From NCBI RefSeq assembly GCF_034351645.1, contig NZ_CP133782.1, forward strand, positions 5,001 through 69,000: 64,000 nucleotides of DNA, given 5' to 3'. This DNA comes from Pseudomonas sp. DC1.2 (lineage in GTDB: Bacteria > Pseudomonadota > Gammaproteobacteria > Pseudomonadales > Pseudomonadaceae). This document shows positions 1 through 9,850 of this stretch, piece by piece. Made by a program: the position numbers and the translations under genes. Position 1 is the stretch's first letter. Every line of letters starts with the position of its first letter. A model generated the notes under the pieces. That model did not search any database, had not been told where the DNA came from, and saw only the letters and a program-made list of their open reading frames with translations.

Positions 1-468
<468 letters not shown>

Positions 469-638
469 ATATAACACCCAAGCAATTTGCAGGCTTTGAG
501 CCCAAGGGCGAAAAAGCACCAGATTGCGGTGTGTGAAGACGACACAAGTCGAAAGTTTGCGATCAAACACACAAATCTATTACATACCCATTCGCTGGCG
601 TGTTACCCGTAAGGGCTGACGCACTGGCTACCGAATTT

Positions 639-753
639 CTTGACGACCATAGAGCATTGGAACCACCTGATCCCATCCCGAACTCAGTAGTGAAACGATG
701 CATCGCCGATGGTAGTGTGGGGTTTCCCCATGTGAGAGTAGGTCATCGTCAAG
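639..753 (+). rRNA. rrf: 5S ribosomal RNA, first copy
   Basis: Typical Pseudomonas 5S rRNA of about 115 nt, beginning CTTGACGACCATAGAGC and ending GTCATCGTCAAG, whose ends pair as helix I. It lies 170 bases after the 23S end. It differs from the second copy at one visible base (CAGTAGTG here, CAGCAGTG there). Confidence 0.96.
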
Positions 754-764
754 ATTAAATTCCG

Positions 765-797
765 AAACCCCTATCTGCTTATGCAGGTAGGGGTTTT
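765..797 (+). terminator. Rho-independent terminator after first 5S
   Basis: Hairpin AAACCCCTATCTGC / GCAGGTAGGGGTTTT followed by T-rich sequence. It is closely related to the terminator after the second 5S gene, so the duplication included the terminator. Confidence 0.9.
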
Positions 798-861
798 GTT
801 TTAGTAGAAGTTATTGATTTTTCTGGCACGTTACTGCGGTAACGCGCTGGTCACAGAATTT

Positions 862-976
862 CTTGACGACCATAGAGCATTGGAACCACCTGATCCCATC
901 CCGAACTCAGCAGTGAAACGATGCATCGCCGATGGTAGTGTGGGGTTTCCCCATGTGAGAGTAGGTCATCGTCAAG
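862..976 (+). rRNA. rrf: 5S ribosomal RNA, second tandem copy
   Basis: Second full 5S gene, differing from the first by one visible base and flanked by the same AATTTCTTGACG... and ...AAGATTAAATTCCG sequences. The repeat period is about 223 bases. Some Pseudomonas rrn operons carry a duplicated distal 5S; the copied flanks suggest local duplication. Confidence 0.96.
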
Positions 977-987
977 ATTAAATTCCG

Positions 988-1020
988 AAACCCCTGTCTG
1001 CTAATGCAGACAGGGGTTTT
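988..1020 (+). terminator. Rho-independent terminator after second 5S
   Basis: Perfect stem AAACCCCTGTCTGC / GCAGACAGGGGTTTT with a short TAAT loop, ending in a T-run. It closes the rrn operon. Confidence 0.93.
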
Positions 1021-1250
1021 GTCGTTTTGGCGTAGGCAAAGCGTCGAACCATAAACCTCAAGATAGAAGTCCCAAGATCACCTGATGGTAATGGATCAAT
1101 AACAATGCTCGAATTGAGCGTGCATCGGCGCGAAGTCGTCACCACGAGTTAGTGGCGATTTAACTTTCATCAGAAATGATCTATTCCGATCTTCCCGTAC
1201 ACCGTTCGGCGGGAATAGCTCGCCAATGCCGGACATTTTGTACGGAGCCC

Positions 1251-1277
1251 TAAGATTTTTCCGGCTTGTGCCGAAAG
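1251..1277 (+). promoter_or_regulatory. Candidate sigma-28 (FliA) promoter for the chemoreceptor gene
   Basis: TAAGATTT, 11 bases, then GCCGAAAG. This matches the flagellar sigma consensus TAAAGTTT-N11-GCCGATAA at 6 of 8 positions in each half with exact spacing. It sits about 115 bases upstream of the chemoreceptor start codon. Chemoreceptor genes are a classic FliA target class. The rest of 1021-1393 shows no gene. Confidence 0.65.
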
Positions 1278-1393
1278 ATTAGTGAGACATGCGCGCACCA
1301 AAGTAGAGCGGAATTTAGAGCGCCGTCTGTGCTGTTACATGGAATGTTGCAACTTGGAACGCATCCCACTTTCTGCATAAGAAGTCCTATGAA

Positions 1394-3274
1394 ATGAATC
1401 TTAAGTTCAGCCATAAAATTCTTCTGGCCGCCTCGGGCGTCGTGGTCCTGGCTTTCGCGTTGTTCACTTTGTACAACGACTATCTGCAGCGAAACACCAT
1501 CCGGCAGAACCTCGAGTCGTCCGTTCAGCAATCCGGTGAGCTGACTGCCAGCAGCGTACAGAACTGGATGAGCGGTCGTGTTCTTGTGCTGGAAAACCTC
1601 GCGCAGAACGTCGCCCACCAAGGTGCCAATGCCGATTTGCCGGGGCTGGTTGATCAGCCAGCCTTCACTTCGAACTTTCAGTTCACATACGTCGGTCAAT
1701 CCAACGGTGTATTCACCCAGCGCCCAGACGCGAAGATGCCAGACGGCTACGACCCGCGTCAGCGTCCTTGGTATAAGCAAGCGGTGGCAGCTGACAAAAC
1801 CATGCTGACCCCACCCTACATGGCCGCGGTCGGTGGTTTGGTGGTGACCATCGCCATGCCGGTGAAAAAGAACGGAGAACTGCTCGGAGTAGTCGGCGGT
1901 GACTTGAGCCTGGAAACCTTGGTGAAGATTATCAACTCGGTGGACTTCGGCGGTATTGGCCATGCATTCCTGGTCAGCGCCGATGGACAGGTGATCGTTA
2001 GTCCGGACAAAGATCAGGTCATGAAAAACCTGAAAGATATTTACCCCGGCGCCAACGTGCATATCGAGAAGGGCAATCAGGAAGTAGTGCTCGACAAGCA
2101 GGATCGTATTCTTTCGTTTACCCCGGTCTCTGGTTTGCCGAATGCCGAGTGGTATATCGGTCTGTCGATTGATAGGGATAAGGCTTACGCACCTCTTAGC
2201 CAGTTCCGCGCCTCGGCGTTGATTGCGATGTTCATCGCCGTTAGCGTCATCGCGGTGTTGCTGAGCCTGTTGATTAACGTATTGATGCGTCCGCTCATCA
2301 CCATGGGTCGTGCGATGAAAGACATCGCGCAGGGTGAAGGTGATCTCACCCGTCGTCTTGCCGTGGAAAGTAAAGACGAGTTCGGTGAACTCGGCAGTGC
2401 ATTCAATCAGTTCGTGGAGCGGATTCACGCGTCGATTTCCGAAGTGTCCTCGGCTACCCGTCAAGTCCATGATTTGTCACAACGGGTGATGGCGTCGTCC
2501 AACGCATCGATTATCGGTTCTGACGAGCAAAGTGCTCGTACAAACAGCGTCGCAGCGGCGATTAACGAGCTGGGCGCCGCGACCCAAGAAATTGCCCGTA
2601 ACGCCGCCGATGCGTCGCTGCATGCCAGCGGTGCTAGCGATCAGGCGGACGACGGTCGTCAAGTGGTGGAAAAAACCATCCTGGCCATGACCGAGCTGTC
2701 ACAAAAAATCAGCCTGTCATGCACCCAAATCGAAACCCTGAACGCGAGTACCGATAACATCGGGCACATTCTGGATGTGATCAAAGGCATCTCCCAGCAA
2801 ACCAACCTGTTAGCGCTGAACGCTGCCATCGAAGCGGCACGTGCCGGTGAGGCCGGTCGTGGTTTCGCGGTGGTGGCTGACGAGGTGCGTAACCTTGCTC
2901 ATCGCACCCAGGAATCGGCGGAGGAGATCCATAAGATGATCACCTCGCTGCAAGTGGGCTCTCGCGAAGCTGTGACCACCATGAACGCCAGTCAGGTCTC
3001 TAGCGAAGAGACTGTCGAGGTGGCCAACCAAGCCGGTTTACGTTTGGTGAGCGTGACGAAGCGCATCGGTGAAATCGACGGCATGAACCAGTCCGTGGCG
3101 GCAGCGACGGAAGAGCAGACTGCTGTGGTGGAAACCCTCAACGTCGACGTTAACCAGATCAACCTGCTGAACCAGCAGAGTGTGGCCAACCTCAATGAAA
3201 CATTGAAGGATTGTGATGCGCTGTCGTTGCAGGCGAATCGGTTGAAGCAGTTGGTTGATAGCTTCAAGATCTGA
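1394..3274 (+). CDS. Methyl-accepting chemotaxis protein, dCACHE amino-acid-sensor type (PctA/CtaA-like)
   Basis: Transmembrane chemoreceptor of 626 residues that senses a periplasmic ligand and controls the CheA kinase. TM1 is at about residues 8-27. The periplasmic double-CACHE domain spans about 35-270, TM2 274-297, HAMP about 299-351, and the cytoplasmic signalling domain follows. The conserved hairpin tip [19 protein letters not shown] lies near residue 470. The amino-acid-binding signature of dCACHE_1AA sensors appears intact: Y119, R124, W126, Y127, Y142, D170, at an offset of about two from Pseudomonas PctA. Ligands are therefore probably L-amino acids (inference). An earlier ATG at 1389 stops after one more codon, so ATG 1394 is used. 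Monocistronic; a sigma-28-like promoter lies upstream. Confidence 0.93.
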   Translation: MNLKFSHKILLAASGVVVLAFALFTLYNDYLQRNTIRQNLESSVQQSGELTASSVQNWMSGRVLVLENLAQNVAHQGANADLPGLVDQPAFTSNFQFTYVGQSNGVFTQRPDAKMPDGYDPRQRPWYKQAVAADKTMLTPPYMAAVGGLVVTIAMPVKKNGELLGVVGGDLSLETLVKIINSVDFGGIGHAFLVSADGQVIVSPDKDQVMKNLKDIYPGANVHIEKGNQEVVLDKQDRILSFTPVSGLPNAEWYIGLSIDRDKAYAPLSQFRASALIAMFIAVSVIAVLLSLLINVLMRPLITMGRAMKDIAQGEGDLTRRLAVESKDEFGELGSAFNQFVERIHASISEVSSATRQVHDLSQRVMASSNASIIGSDEQSARTNSVAAAINELGAATQEIARNAADASLHASGASDQADDGRQVVEKTILAMTELSQKISLSCTQIETLNASTDNIGHILDVIKGISQQTNLLALNAAIEAARAGEAGRGFAVVADEVRNLAHRTQESAEEIHKMITSLQVGSREAVTTMNASQVSSEETVEVANQAGLRLVSVTKRIGEIDGMNQSVAAATEEQTAVVETLNVDVNQINLLNQQSVANLNETLKDCDALSLQANRLKQLVDSFKI

Positions 3275-3290
3275 TTCAGCTTTATGGTTC

Positions 3291-3375
3291 AATCGCGAGC
3301 AAGCTCTCACAGTCGACGGCATTCCTTGCGAAGGAACTCAGTCAACCTGTGGGAGCAAGCTTGCGAAAGCGTTGC
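3291..3375. repeat. REP-like inverted pair
   Basis: Two degenerate copies in opposite orientation: ATCGCGAGCAAGCTCTCACAG at about 3292-3312 and CTGTGGGAGCAAGCTTGCGAAAGCG at about 3350-3374. They resemble the extragenic palindromes (REP/REPIN) common in P. fluorescens genomes. They lie between two convergent genes. Confidence 0.7.
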
Positions 3376-3399
3376 ATCAGTCACCGTTGTACTAAAGCC

Positions 3400-3867
3400 C
3401 TATACGAACAGTTTCAGGGCATTGTTCATCGCATCGTCGGCGAACCCCTGAACGAAATCCTTGAATCCCGGCAACGCCTCGGCTCCGCCTTGGGTGGGTT
3501 CGGCGATGATGGTCCAGGTTGCTCGAGATTTGCCCATTCCCAAGGACTCCACATTCATTGCGGCCCACAGATTGGCCACGCCCAAGGTGTTATAGATTGT
3601 GGTCCAGGTCATGCAACGCGTTTGGTCGTCCCTAGAGTTGAGTTGTTCGACCACTTGGTTGCCGTCCTTGAAGAACTTCTTGCGCAGCGAAGAAACGCCC
3701 TCACCGGTCATCTCGATGTGCGACAGCGCGGGGATGAATCGATCGAAACCGGCAAAGTTGCCGACCACGGCCCAGACGGTTTCCGCGTTCGCAGGTACTT
3801 CCACCGAAGACACCACGTGGCAGCCGTGAGGGTTTTTGATCAGGGTATCGGGTTGCAGAATATTCAT
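3400..3867 (-). CDS. mgoD: MgoD/PvfD-like SRPBCC (polyketide cyclase/START-like) protein
   Basis: Protein of 155 residues with the look of the SRPBCC helix-grip fold: an early VEVPANAETVWAVVGNFAGF motif and a C-terminal helix. It is the last gene of the minus-strand mgo/pvf operon and matches mgoD, described as a polyketide cyclase/dehydrase-like protein in P. syringae. Its chemical role is unknown, and it may bind or cyclise an intermediate. I chose ATG 3867 (MNILQPDT), preceded by GGAG and downstream of the mgoA stop. A longer frame starting at 3927 would overlap mgoA by 34 bases and lacks that spacing. Confidence 0.85.
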   Translation of the reverse strand: MNILQPDTLIKNPHGCHVVSSVEVPANAETVWAVVGNFAGFDRFIPALSHIEMTGEGVSSLRKKFFKDGNQVVEQLNSRDDQTRCMTWTTIYNTLGVANLWAAMNVESLGMGKSRATWTIIAEPTQGGAEALPGFKDFVQGFADDAMNNALKLFV

Positions 3868-3893
3868 GGTCTTGCTCCATTGGTTGGGGTGCA

Positions 3894-6800
3894 TCAGATG
3901 AAGTTGATTTCTTTGAGGTAATCGCAACCGCGCCGTAGCAATGCCGGGGACTTTTGCGGGTAGTGCGCGCCCATCTGTTTTATCCCCGCTTGGGCGTTGT
4001 CGTGGCCAATCATCGAGATATCGCCGATGTCTTCCTCAAAGCCGTTGAGGTAGAAACCCAGCACACCGAACAGCGCGTTATTGCTGTCGACCCGGCCCAG
4101 TTGCTGCTGCCAGTCGGCGACGCTGACCATCGAAAACTCCCTACCGGCTTCGCGAAAAGACGCCACGTAAGCGTCCCAGCTCAGCGGCTCTGGGTTGTGC
4201 AGGTTGAACACGGCGTGCGCGGGTTGATAACGGCTGGCGTGGAAGGCGATGAACCGTGCGAGAAAATCCACCGGCATCAGGTCAAAATTCAGCGCGAACT
4301 CTGGCACCTGGCCGAGCTGAATCGAGCCCTTGAGCATCAGCATCAGGCGATTTTTATGTGGCTGACAGACACCCGTGAGGCTGTTGAAACTGATATTGCC
4401 GGGACGATAAAGATTGACCTGCACCCCTTGCTCGCGCGCCCGCTCAAGGATCCGTTCAGCCACCCACTTGGACAGGTTGTAGCCGTTCTTAATGTAGATG
4501 GGCGGTGTCTGCGCGGCCGGCAGTTCAAGCACCCGGCCATCAGCGGAAATGTTGCTGGAGGCGGAGAGGGTCGAGACGAAATTGAAGATTTTCTTGCTGC
4601 GCCCTTCACATAAACGCAGGCACTCGAAAATCGGCTCGACGTTGTCCGGCGCCAGGGACTCGTAATCGAGGACGTGATTGACGTTGGCGGCGTTATGCAC
4701 CAGCGCGCCAAACTCCCGGTCCAGCCGTTCGTAGACATCCACTGCGAGCCCTAATGATGGGCGCGCGATGTCTGCGGCGTAGACTCGCACCCGACTCAGG
4801 TCCAGATGTTCGAGTCGATTCTCGCGCAAGGCGTGAGCAAAGCGCTCGGCTGCTGATTGGCCGCCGCCGTCGCGCACCAGGCAGGCGACCTCGCTGGCGC
4901 CCCAGGCCAGTAGTGCCTCGACAATGTGTACGCCGACAAAGCTGTTGGCGCCGGTGACGATCACCTTATGTACGTCGCCCATGCGACTGACGGGCAGCGG
5001 TTGCAAATCGAGCTCGCGGAACGCATCGGCCATCGCCTGCGCGCTCAGCACTTCTTCGGTGCCTGAGCCGCGTACTAACGTCGCCAGCTTCACGATAGTG
5101 GGCAATTCGATAAAGCGGTTGATCGAGATGCTCCGGCCAAACTCTTCACGCAGTCGCAACAACATGCGCGACAGCAGGATCGAATGACCGCCGAGGTTGA
5201 AGAAGCTTTCGTCGGTGGAAATATCGCTGGCCGGCAACTCCAGCAACTCAGCCCAGATCTGCAGTAACAGTGCTTCGTCGGCGCTGGTGGGTAGCCGTCG
5301 ATCACTGTCGTGCAGAATATTCACCGGTAACGACAGCAGTGTCCTGCGGTCAACTTTGCCGTTGCTCGCGAACGGCATGCTTTCCAGCTCCGTCCAGGCA
5401 ATGGGCTGCATGTAGTCCGGTAAAAACTGCACCGCGTGGGCCTTCAGCGCTTCGCGGGCGTTACCCGTCTGGACCTCTTGTGGCTGAGCGAGAAACGCCA
5501 GAATTCGCCGCTGGCTGTCGATGACCACCGCCACCTGACGGTACAACTGGCTGCCTCGCAGGCAGCGTTCAATCTCTTCCGGCTCGACCCGAAACCCGCG
5601 AATCTTCACTTGGTTGTCCCGGCGTCCGCACAGCTCGATGCCCTCGGCGGTCCACTTCGCCATATCGCCAGTGCGGTAGGCGCGCAAACGCTTGCCGTCC
5701 GGGAGATTGAGCATCAGATAGCGTTCGCCAGTTTGCTGTGGGTTATTCAGATAACCCAGGCATACGCCCGGCCCCACGATGAACAGTTCCCCCACGGTTT
5801 GGTTGACCACCGGCTGCAAGTCCTCATCCAGGATCAACACTTGGCTGTTGGCAATCGGCGCGCCGAGCGTGCGGTTACTGTCGCCAGTGCGCAGTTGTCG
5901 CGCAGTGATCAACACCGTAGCCTCGGTCGGGCCATAGAGGTTGTAGAGGTTGCCCTGACGGGTCAGTTGCTCGATGACATAAGGCTCGCAGACATCGCCG
6001 CCGGTCATGATGTGATTCACAACCTGCAACTGATCCAGCGGCAGAATGCTCAACAGTGCCGGCGGCAGGAACGCGTGGCTCAATTGTTGATGACGGATCA
6101 ACGCCACCAGTTGTAGCGGGTCGCGACGTTGATCATCGTTGGGCACGATCAGCTCGGCCCCCTGGAGCAGAGTCGGAAAGATATCGATCAGCGACGAATC
6201 GAAACTCAGCGACGAAAACTGCAGCACTCGGCTCTGCGCAGTCAGTTGTACATAATCGGCGTACCACGCGGTAAGGTGCGCCAGGTTGGCCTGGCTGAGT
6301 AGCACGCCTTTGGGATGGCCGGTGGTGCCTGAGGTGTAGAGCGCCATGCAGGGCGCATCCAGTTCGGGTCGTTGGCGCATCAAGGGTTGGTCGAGATCCA
6401 CGTCATGGATGTCGACCTGACTGATGTCCAGCCCTGGCATTTCGTCGGCGAGCGGATGTTGCCCGTCATGCAGCAACAACACCGCGCCGGCATTCGAAAG
6501 AATGTACTGCTGACGTTGCATTGGGTGGCTCGGTTCCAGCGGCAGGTACACTGCGCCGCTGCCCAGGATCGCCAGAATTGCTGCGTATAACGCGCTGCAT
6601 TTGGGCAGACAAATCCCTACCACGGGCGTGCCCTGATGCTGATCGAGTAGCGGCTGCAAGCGCTGCTGGATTGCACGGCTGTGGGCATGGAGGTGGCGAT
6701 AGCTGAGGGAGCTGCCGGCGATGTTCAGCGCCGGGCGTTCAGCACATTGGATAAAGCGTTGTTCGAGGCGTTCGATCATCGGAATCTGACCGAGGTCCAG

Positions 6801-7310
6801 CAGCCGCTGCTCAGCCGTGAAGTTGAGCTGATGGACGAACGCCAGGTGTTCCAGAAACAGCAAATTTTCCACCCGCTCGAAATCAGCGCGCGGCGTAGGC
6901 TCGGCACACGAAAAATACCCGGCATCGCGCGAGAAGCGACTGACCAACAGTGCTGCCTGGTCTACCAACTCCGCCACGGCTCGCAAGCGTAATGCCTGGC
7001 CGTTGCCGAAGGAGTCATCAGCGATAGGCACGCGACTGAGCGGCTTAGAGCCATACGTCAACAGTAAGTCCAGCGAGGGTAACCCAGAAGCTCCTGGCCG
7101 CCCGACCCCCAGACTCAGCCTCAGCCGTGGCACCTCAATCAGGCCCTTGAACGACAGGCTGGCGTCGTCGATCAGCAAGTCGGCGTTACCTGACGGCTGC
7201 TCGTCGTCCGCCGCCAGGCGTGCCAGTGAATGACCGTGTTGCTCGAGTTCCAGCGCCAGGTCGGTCAAGGCCTGGCTTTGCCCAATCAGCAAAATATCGA
7301 GACGTCTCAT
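3894..7310 (-). CDS. mgoA: MgoA/PvfC-like non-ribosomal peptide synthetase, A-T-reductase
   Basis: NRPS of 1138 residues that activates one amino acid and releases it reductively. The N-terminal region 1-180 is not assigned. The adenylation domain spans about 180-660, with A3 ALYTSGTTGHPKG (from 323), A4 FDSS (D371), A5 NLYGPTEAT, A7 YRTGD, A8 QVKIRGFRVEPEEIE and NGKVDRRTL. The thiolation site LGGHSI is near 710. A thioester-reductase domain runs from about 780 to the end, with the NAD(P) loop VTGANSFVG and catalytic YNLSK. By eye alignment to GrsA the specificity residues read D-S-I-F-M-G-L-V-L-K, a hydrophobic pocket. Homologues in P. syringae and P. entomophila make leucine- or valine-derived diazeniumdiolates; the substrate here is inferred. 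The start has GGAGAAAATC before ATG and lies 13 bases after mgoC. Confidence 0.92.
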   Translation of the reverse strand: MRRLDILLIGQSQALTDLALELEQHGHSLARLAADDEQPSGNADLLIDDASLSFKGLIEVPRLRLSLGVGRPGASGLPSLDLLLTYGSKPLSRVPIADDSFGNGQALRLRAVAELVDQAALLVSRFSRDAGYFSCAEPTPRADFERVENLLFLEHLAFVHQLNFTAEQRLLDLGQIPMIERLEQRFIQCAERPALNIAGSSLSYRHLHAHSRAIQQRLQPLLDQHQGTPVVGICLPKCSALYAAILAILGSGAVYLPLEPSHPMQRQQYILSNAGAVLLLHDGQHPLADEMPGLDISQVDIHDVDLDQPLMRQRPELDAPCMALYTSGTTGHPKGVLLSQANLAHLTAWYADYVQLTAQSRVLQFSSLSFDSSLIDIFPTLLQGAELIVPNDDQRRDPLQLVALIRHQQLSHAFLPPALLSILPLDQLQVVNHIMTGGDVCEPYVIEQLTRQGNLYNLYGPTEATVLITARQLRTGDSNRTLGAPIANSQVLILDEDLQPVVNQTVGELFIVGPGVCLGYLNNPQQTGERYLMLNLPDGKRLRAYRTGDMAKWTAEGIELCGRRDNQVKIRGFRVEPEEIERCLRGSQLYRQVAVVIDSQRRILAFLAQPQEVQTGNAREALKAHAVQFLPDYMQPIAWTELESMPFASNGKVDRRTLLSLPVNILHDSDRRLPTSADEALLLQIWAELLELPASDISTDESFFNLGGHSILLSRMLLRLREEFGRSISINRFIELPTIVKLATLVRGSGTEEVLSAQAMADAFRELDLQPLPVSRMGDVHKVIVTGANSFVGVHIVEALLAWGASEVACLVRDGGGQSAAERFAHALRENRLEHLDLSRVRVYAADIARPSLGLAVDVYERLDREFGALVHNAANVNHVLDYESLAPDNVEPIFECLRLCEGRSKKIFNFVSTLSASSNISADGRVLELPAAQTPPIYIKNGYNLSKWVAERILERAREQGVQVNLYRPGNISFNSLTGVCQPHKNRLMLMLKGSIQLGQVPEFALNFDLMPVDFLARFIAFHASRYQPAHAVFNLHNPEPLSWDAYVASFREAGREFSMVSVADWQQQLGRVDSNNALFGVLGFYLNGFEEDIGDISMIGHDNAQAGIKQMGAHYPQKSPALLRRGCDYLKEINFI

Positions 7311-7323
7311 GATTTTCTCCGCG

Positions 7324-8253
7324 TTAAGCCAGGTAGTCGGTCAGGGTGTCTTGCACACACGGTGAGTCCAGCAGCGAACTGCTGCGGAAAAACCGCACGA
7401 TGTTGGCGACCAGCGGGTGATGGCGATTGATCGGGAAGGCCAGGCCCGACACTTCGTTCTTGAGTGCGTGCTTTGCGGCGTCGCTGACTTGCAGGGCATC
7501 GATCAAGCGAAAGTCGAAAGATTTCTGGATGTCATTGGTCAGGTAATGGCTGATGAACACCGGCAGGATTTTCGCGATGCACTCGCGATCGGCTTCGCTT
7601 GCGGTGTGCCAGTAGATGCGTACCAGCCGAGCCCAAAACCCGGAGTGTCGGCCTTCGTCCAGCAAGTGGTCGGCCATCAGCCCCTTTATCGACTGCTTGA
7701 CGGTGGCGTCTTTGGCGAATGCGGCCACATCGCCGGTCACGGTGTTTTCGGCGATAGCCACGCATATCAACTCGACGGCACTGCGCAGGTGCTCCGGTGC
7801 CAATGCAACGGCTATGGGAATAGCCCGGCTCAACTCGATTTCATCCGGTAGTTCGATGGGTGGGATGCCGGTCATGGCCATGGTCTGTTGCATAAAATCC
7901 ATGGCCACCAAGGCGTGGTAATCCTCGTCCACCACCACGGTCATAGCGTCATAGCGGCAAGGGAAAGGGAACTCGACGCTGAAGCGGTTTTTGGCGATGC
8001 TGCGCGCGGTTTTGTCGACGATTTCGGTTTCGAAAATCACCACGTCGTTGATGAACTTGTAGAGCGTCTGCACCAAGGCGAAATCCCTCTGATGCGGGCA
8101 CTCGCGCAAGAAGGTTTCGCTCAGCACCAACGGCTGGCGACTCAAGGGGTAGATCAACTTATCGTCGTTTTCCAGCACACGCCGTGGGCGGGAGCGGATG
8201 GTCGCGCGGCTTTCCCACGCGTCGGCAAAGGATTGGTAGTCGGCGGCCTTCAT
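7324..8253 (-). CDS. mgoC: MgoC/PvfB-like di-iron N-oxygenase (AurF family)
   Basis: Protein of 309 residues. The AurF-type di-iron ligand set is visible with matching spacing: E75, E110-x2-H113, E169, H196, E200, H203 (AurF: E101, E136, H139, E196, H223, E227, H230). AurF enzymes oxidise amines to hydroxylamines or nitroso groups. In this pathway the enzyme is expected to oxidise the amino nitrogen of the amino acid or carrier-bound intermediate on the way to a diazeniumdiolate (inference). ATG 8253 overlaps the mgoB stop as ATGA and has GAGGTG upstream, so translation is probably coupled. A 17-residue upstream extension of the frame was rejected for this reason. Confidence 0.92.
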   Translation of the reverse strand: MKAADYQSFADAWESRATIRSRPRRVLENDDKLIYPLSRQPLVLSETFLRECPHQRDFALVQTLYKFINDVVIFETEIVDKTARSIAKNRFSVEFPFPCRYDAMTVVVDEDYHALVAMDFMQQTMAMTGIPPIELPDEIELSRAIPIAVALAPEHLRSAVELICVAIAENTVTGDVAAFAKDATVKQSIKGLMADHLLDEGRHSGFWARLVRIYWHTASEADRECIAKILPVFISHYLTNDIQKSFDFRLIDALQVSDAAKHALKNEVSGLAFPINRHHPLVANIVRFFRSSSLLDSPCVQDTLTDYLA

Positions 8254-9026
8254 GCGCTCACCTCGCTGACTGTTTCGTGCATGCTCAGGCGCAGGCCGTC
8301 CCACAAGGCAATGCGGTTTTCTACGGCCGCGATGGCACTGGCATAGACCTCTTCCTGGCGCTGCGGGTCGCCATCGACCAGGCGGGCGAGGAGTTTTTCT
8401 GCGGCGGGGCCGTGGTCCTCGGAGTCGACTTCAATGTGGCGCTCCAGGTAGTACCGGAAAGTGGGCGCCTGTTCGATGTCGATGCTCCAGTCATCGAGGA
8501 TTCTCTGGAACATCTGTGGGATCACGTGCTCGCGCCCATGCAAAAAGGCTGCCGCTACACAGTGACTCGATGCGTGCAACGCGGTGTGTAAGGTGTGCCG
8601 GACGAACTGCGCTGCGGCGGGGTCGATGTCGATACTTTGCAGGGCGATGTCATAGCTCACGCCTTCTTTTTGCAACACGACAAAGCGTTCCACCGCCACC
8701 GTACTTGCACCGACTTCACGCATGGCTTCCAGGTACAACTCGAAATGGCTGCAGTGACCGTTGGCGGGTCGATCATCAGACTCCTCGCCGAGCACAATCT
8801 CGTTGATCAGACGTGCCGCTAGCGCGTCCCGCGGTGGTAGCCAGGGCACCTGAACGCAGGTGAGTTCCTGTTGCAGGCGCTTGGTCAGCGACATGAAGTC
8901 CCATACGGCAAATACATGGGTTTCCATGAAGCGTTGCAGGACCGATAGCGAATGTATTTCGGAAAAAATCGGATGAACGCTAAGTTCTGCTTTCTTCTGG
9001 TTTAGATGGGCTTTAGTCGGTTTCAT
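8250..9026 (-). CDS. mgoB: MgoB/PvfA-like haem-oxygenase-like protein (DUF3050 type)
   Basis: Protein of 258 residues, all-helical in appearance. It resembles DUF3050 / haem-oxygenase-like di-iron proteins such as MgoB. Conserved-looking acidic and His residues that could bind metal are E35/H37, E76, E166, H197, D201 and H205, but the exact ligand set is a guess. It is the first gene of the four-gene operon and shares an ATGA junction with mgoC. Its role is probably a second oxidative step in making the signal molecule. Start ATG 9026 follows a weak AGG; no better start is seen. A long AT-rich leader lies upstream. Confidence 0.87.
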   Translation of the reverse strand: MKPTKAHLNQKKAELSVHPIFSEIHSLSVLQRFMETHVFAVWDFMSLTKRLQQELTCVQVPWLPPRDALAARLINEIVLGEESDDRPANGHCSHFELYLEAMREVGASTVAVERFVVLQKEGVSYDIALQSIDIDPAAAQFVRHTLHTALHASSHCVAAAFLHGREHVIPQMFQRILDDWSIDIEQAPTFRYYLERHIEVDSEDHGPAAEKLLARLVDGDPQRQEEVYASAIAAVENRIALWDGLRLSMHETVSEVSA

Positions 9027-9850
9027 GAGCGAGCCTATACGTGATTAAAAGTGTCGGTGAGTGATGCAATAGCCAAGCGAAAGTTGGTAACTACTTTCTG
9101 TGAGCGAACGAAGGCATAAAAATAAATAACTTTTAAGTTGCGTCACAATTTTTAGAAGTGACTTAGGCCTTGCTGGCTTAAGCCGTTGCCCCAGGGGTTT
9201 CAATGGGTGCGGAGAAAAACTAATACAGGGATAAAGTGTTGGGCAAGTTATTTTTATATTATTTTAAAGTTTGGTTTTCTCGGGCGCGACAAGTCCCAAT
9301 AAAACTTTTAGTTTGAGTTTTATTGGGCTGAAGTTGCTCCTTCCGATTTATAAAAGTCAGAATAAAATAAGAAAGCGAATGCCTCGCTCGTAGCAACTTT
9401 CTAATTAAGAGAATTAGTATGATTTGATGGGACGGAAGTAGGCCGGGAGTACGCCGTTCTTCCTTTCCCGTGGCAAGACTCCTTCCGTAGGTTCTTGATG
9501 CGAGGACTACGCCGCTGGTACGCCCGTTCAATGTTGGGGTGTTGGATCCAAGAGTGAGCGTAAATCGCAACAGCCGCTATCTCCGCAACGCCTCATCCAT
9601 GAGGTGGCAGATAGGGAGCGGGAGGATGTTAGTAAGGGGTGCGATACGCCATACCTATCAGAGGCGAGCACCGCAGGCTTTGTAAGCAGATTGTTCGCTA
9701 GACACATTCAGATACGATCAGAGGTGGCGAGTTGTTTCAGTGGTAGGAAGCAGTCGTCACTGATTCGTGGCGGTTGCCGCCATGGCCGGAACTCAGCACG
9801 GTCCGCTGTTCGCGTCTCTGACCGTGCGCCGTTGCGTTGTCGCGTCGTTT
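9027..9850. other. Long intergenic leader of the mgo/pvf-like operon
   Basis: No convincing gene. The first 400 bases upstream of mgoB are clearly AT-richer than the surroundings. They contain several dyads: GGCTTAAGCC at 9175-9184, a perfect 11-base inverted repeat at 9295-9327, and CTAATT-N5-AATTAG at 9401-9417. The distal half (9430-9850) is GC-richer, with only unconvincing short frames. Confidence 0.6.
9295..9327. promoter_or_regulatory. Perfect 11-base inverted repeat in mgo leader
   Basis: CCCAATAAAAC at 9295-9305 and GTTTTATTGGG at 9317-9327, separated by 11 bases. No T-run follows on either strand, so it is not a typical terminator. It lies about 270 bases upstream of the mgoB start and could be a regulator site or an mRNA leader hairpin. 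Confidence 0.4.

Noticed and set aside
469..638. tRNA gene between 23S and 5S
   Set aside because: No cloverleaf or CCA-adjacent acceptor pattern could be found in this spacer.
1250..2470. 406-codon minus-strand frame
   Set aside because: Lies antisense to the chemoreceptor gene, which has strong family motifs; no motifs in the reverse product.
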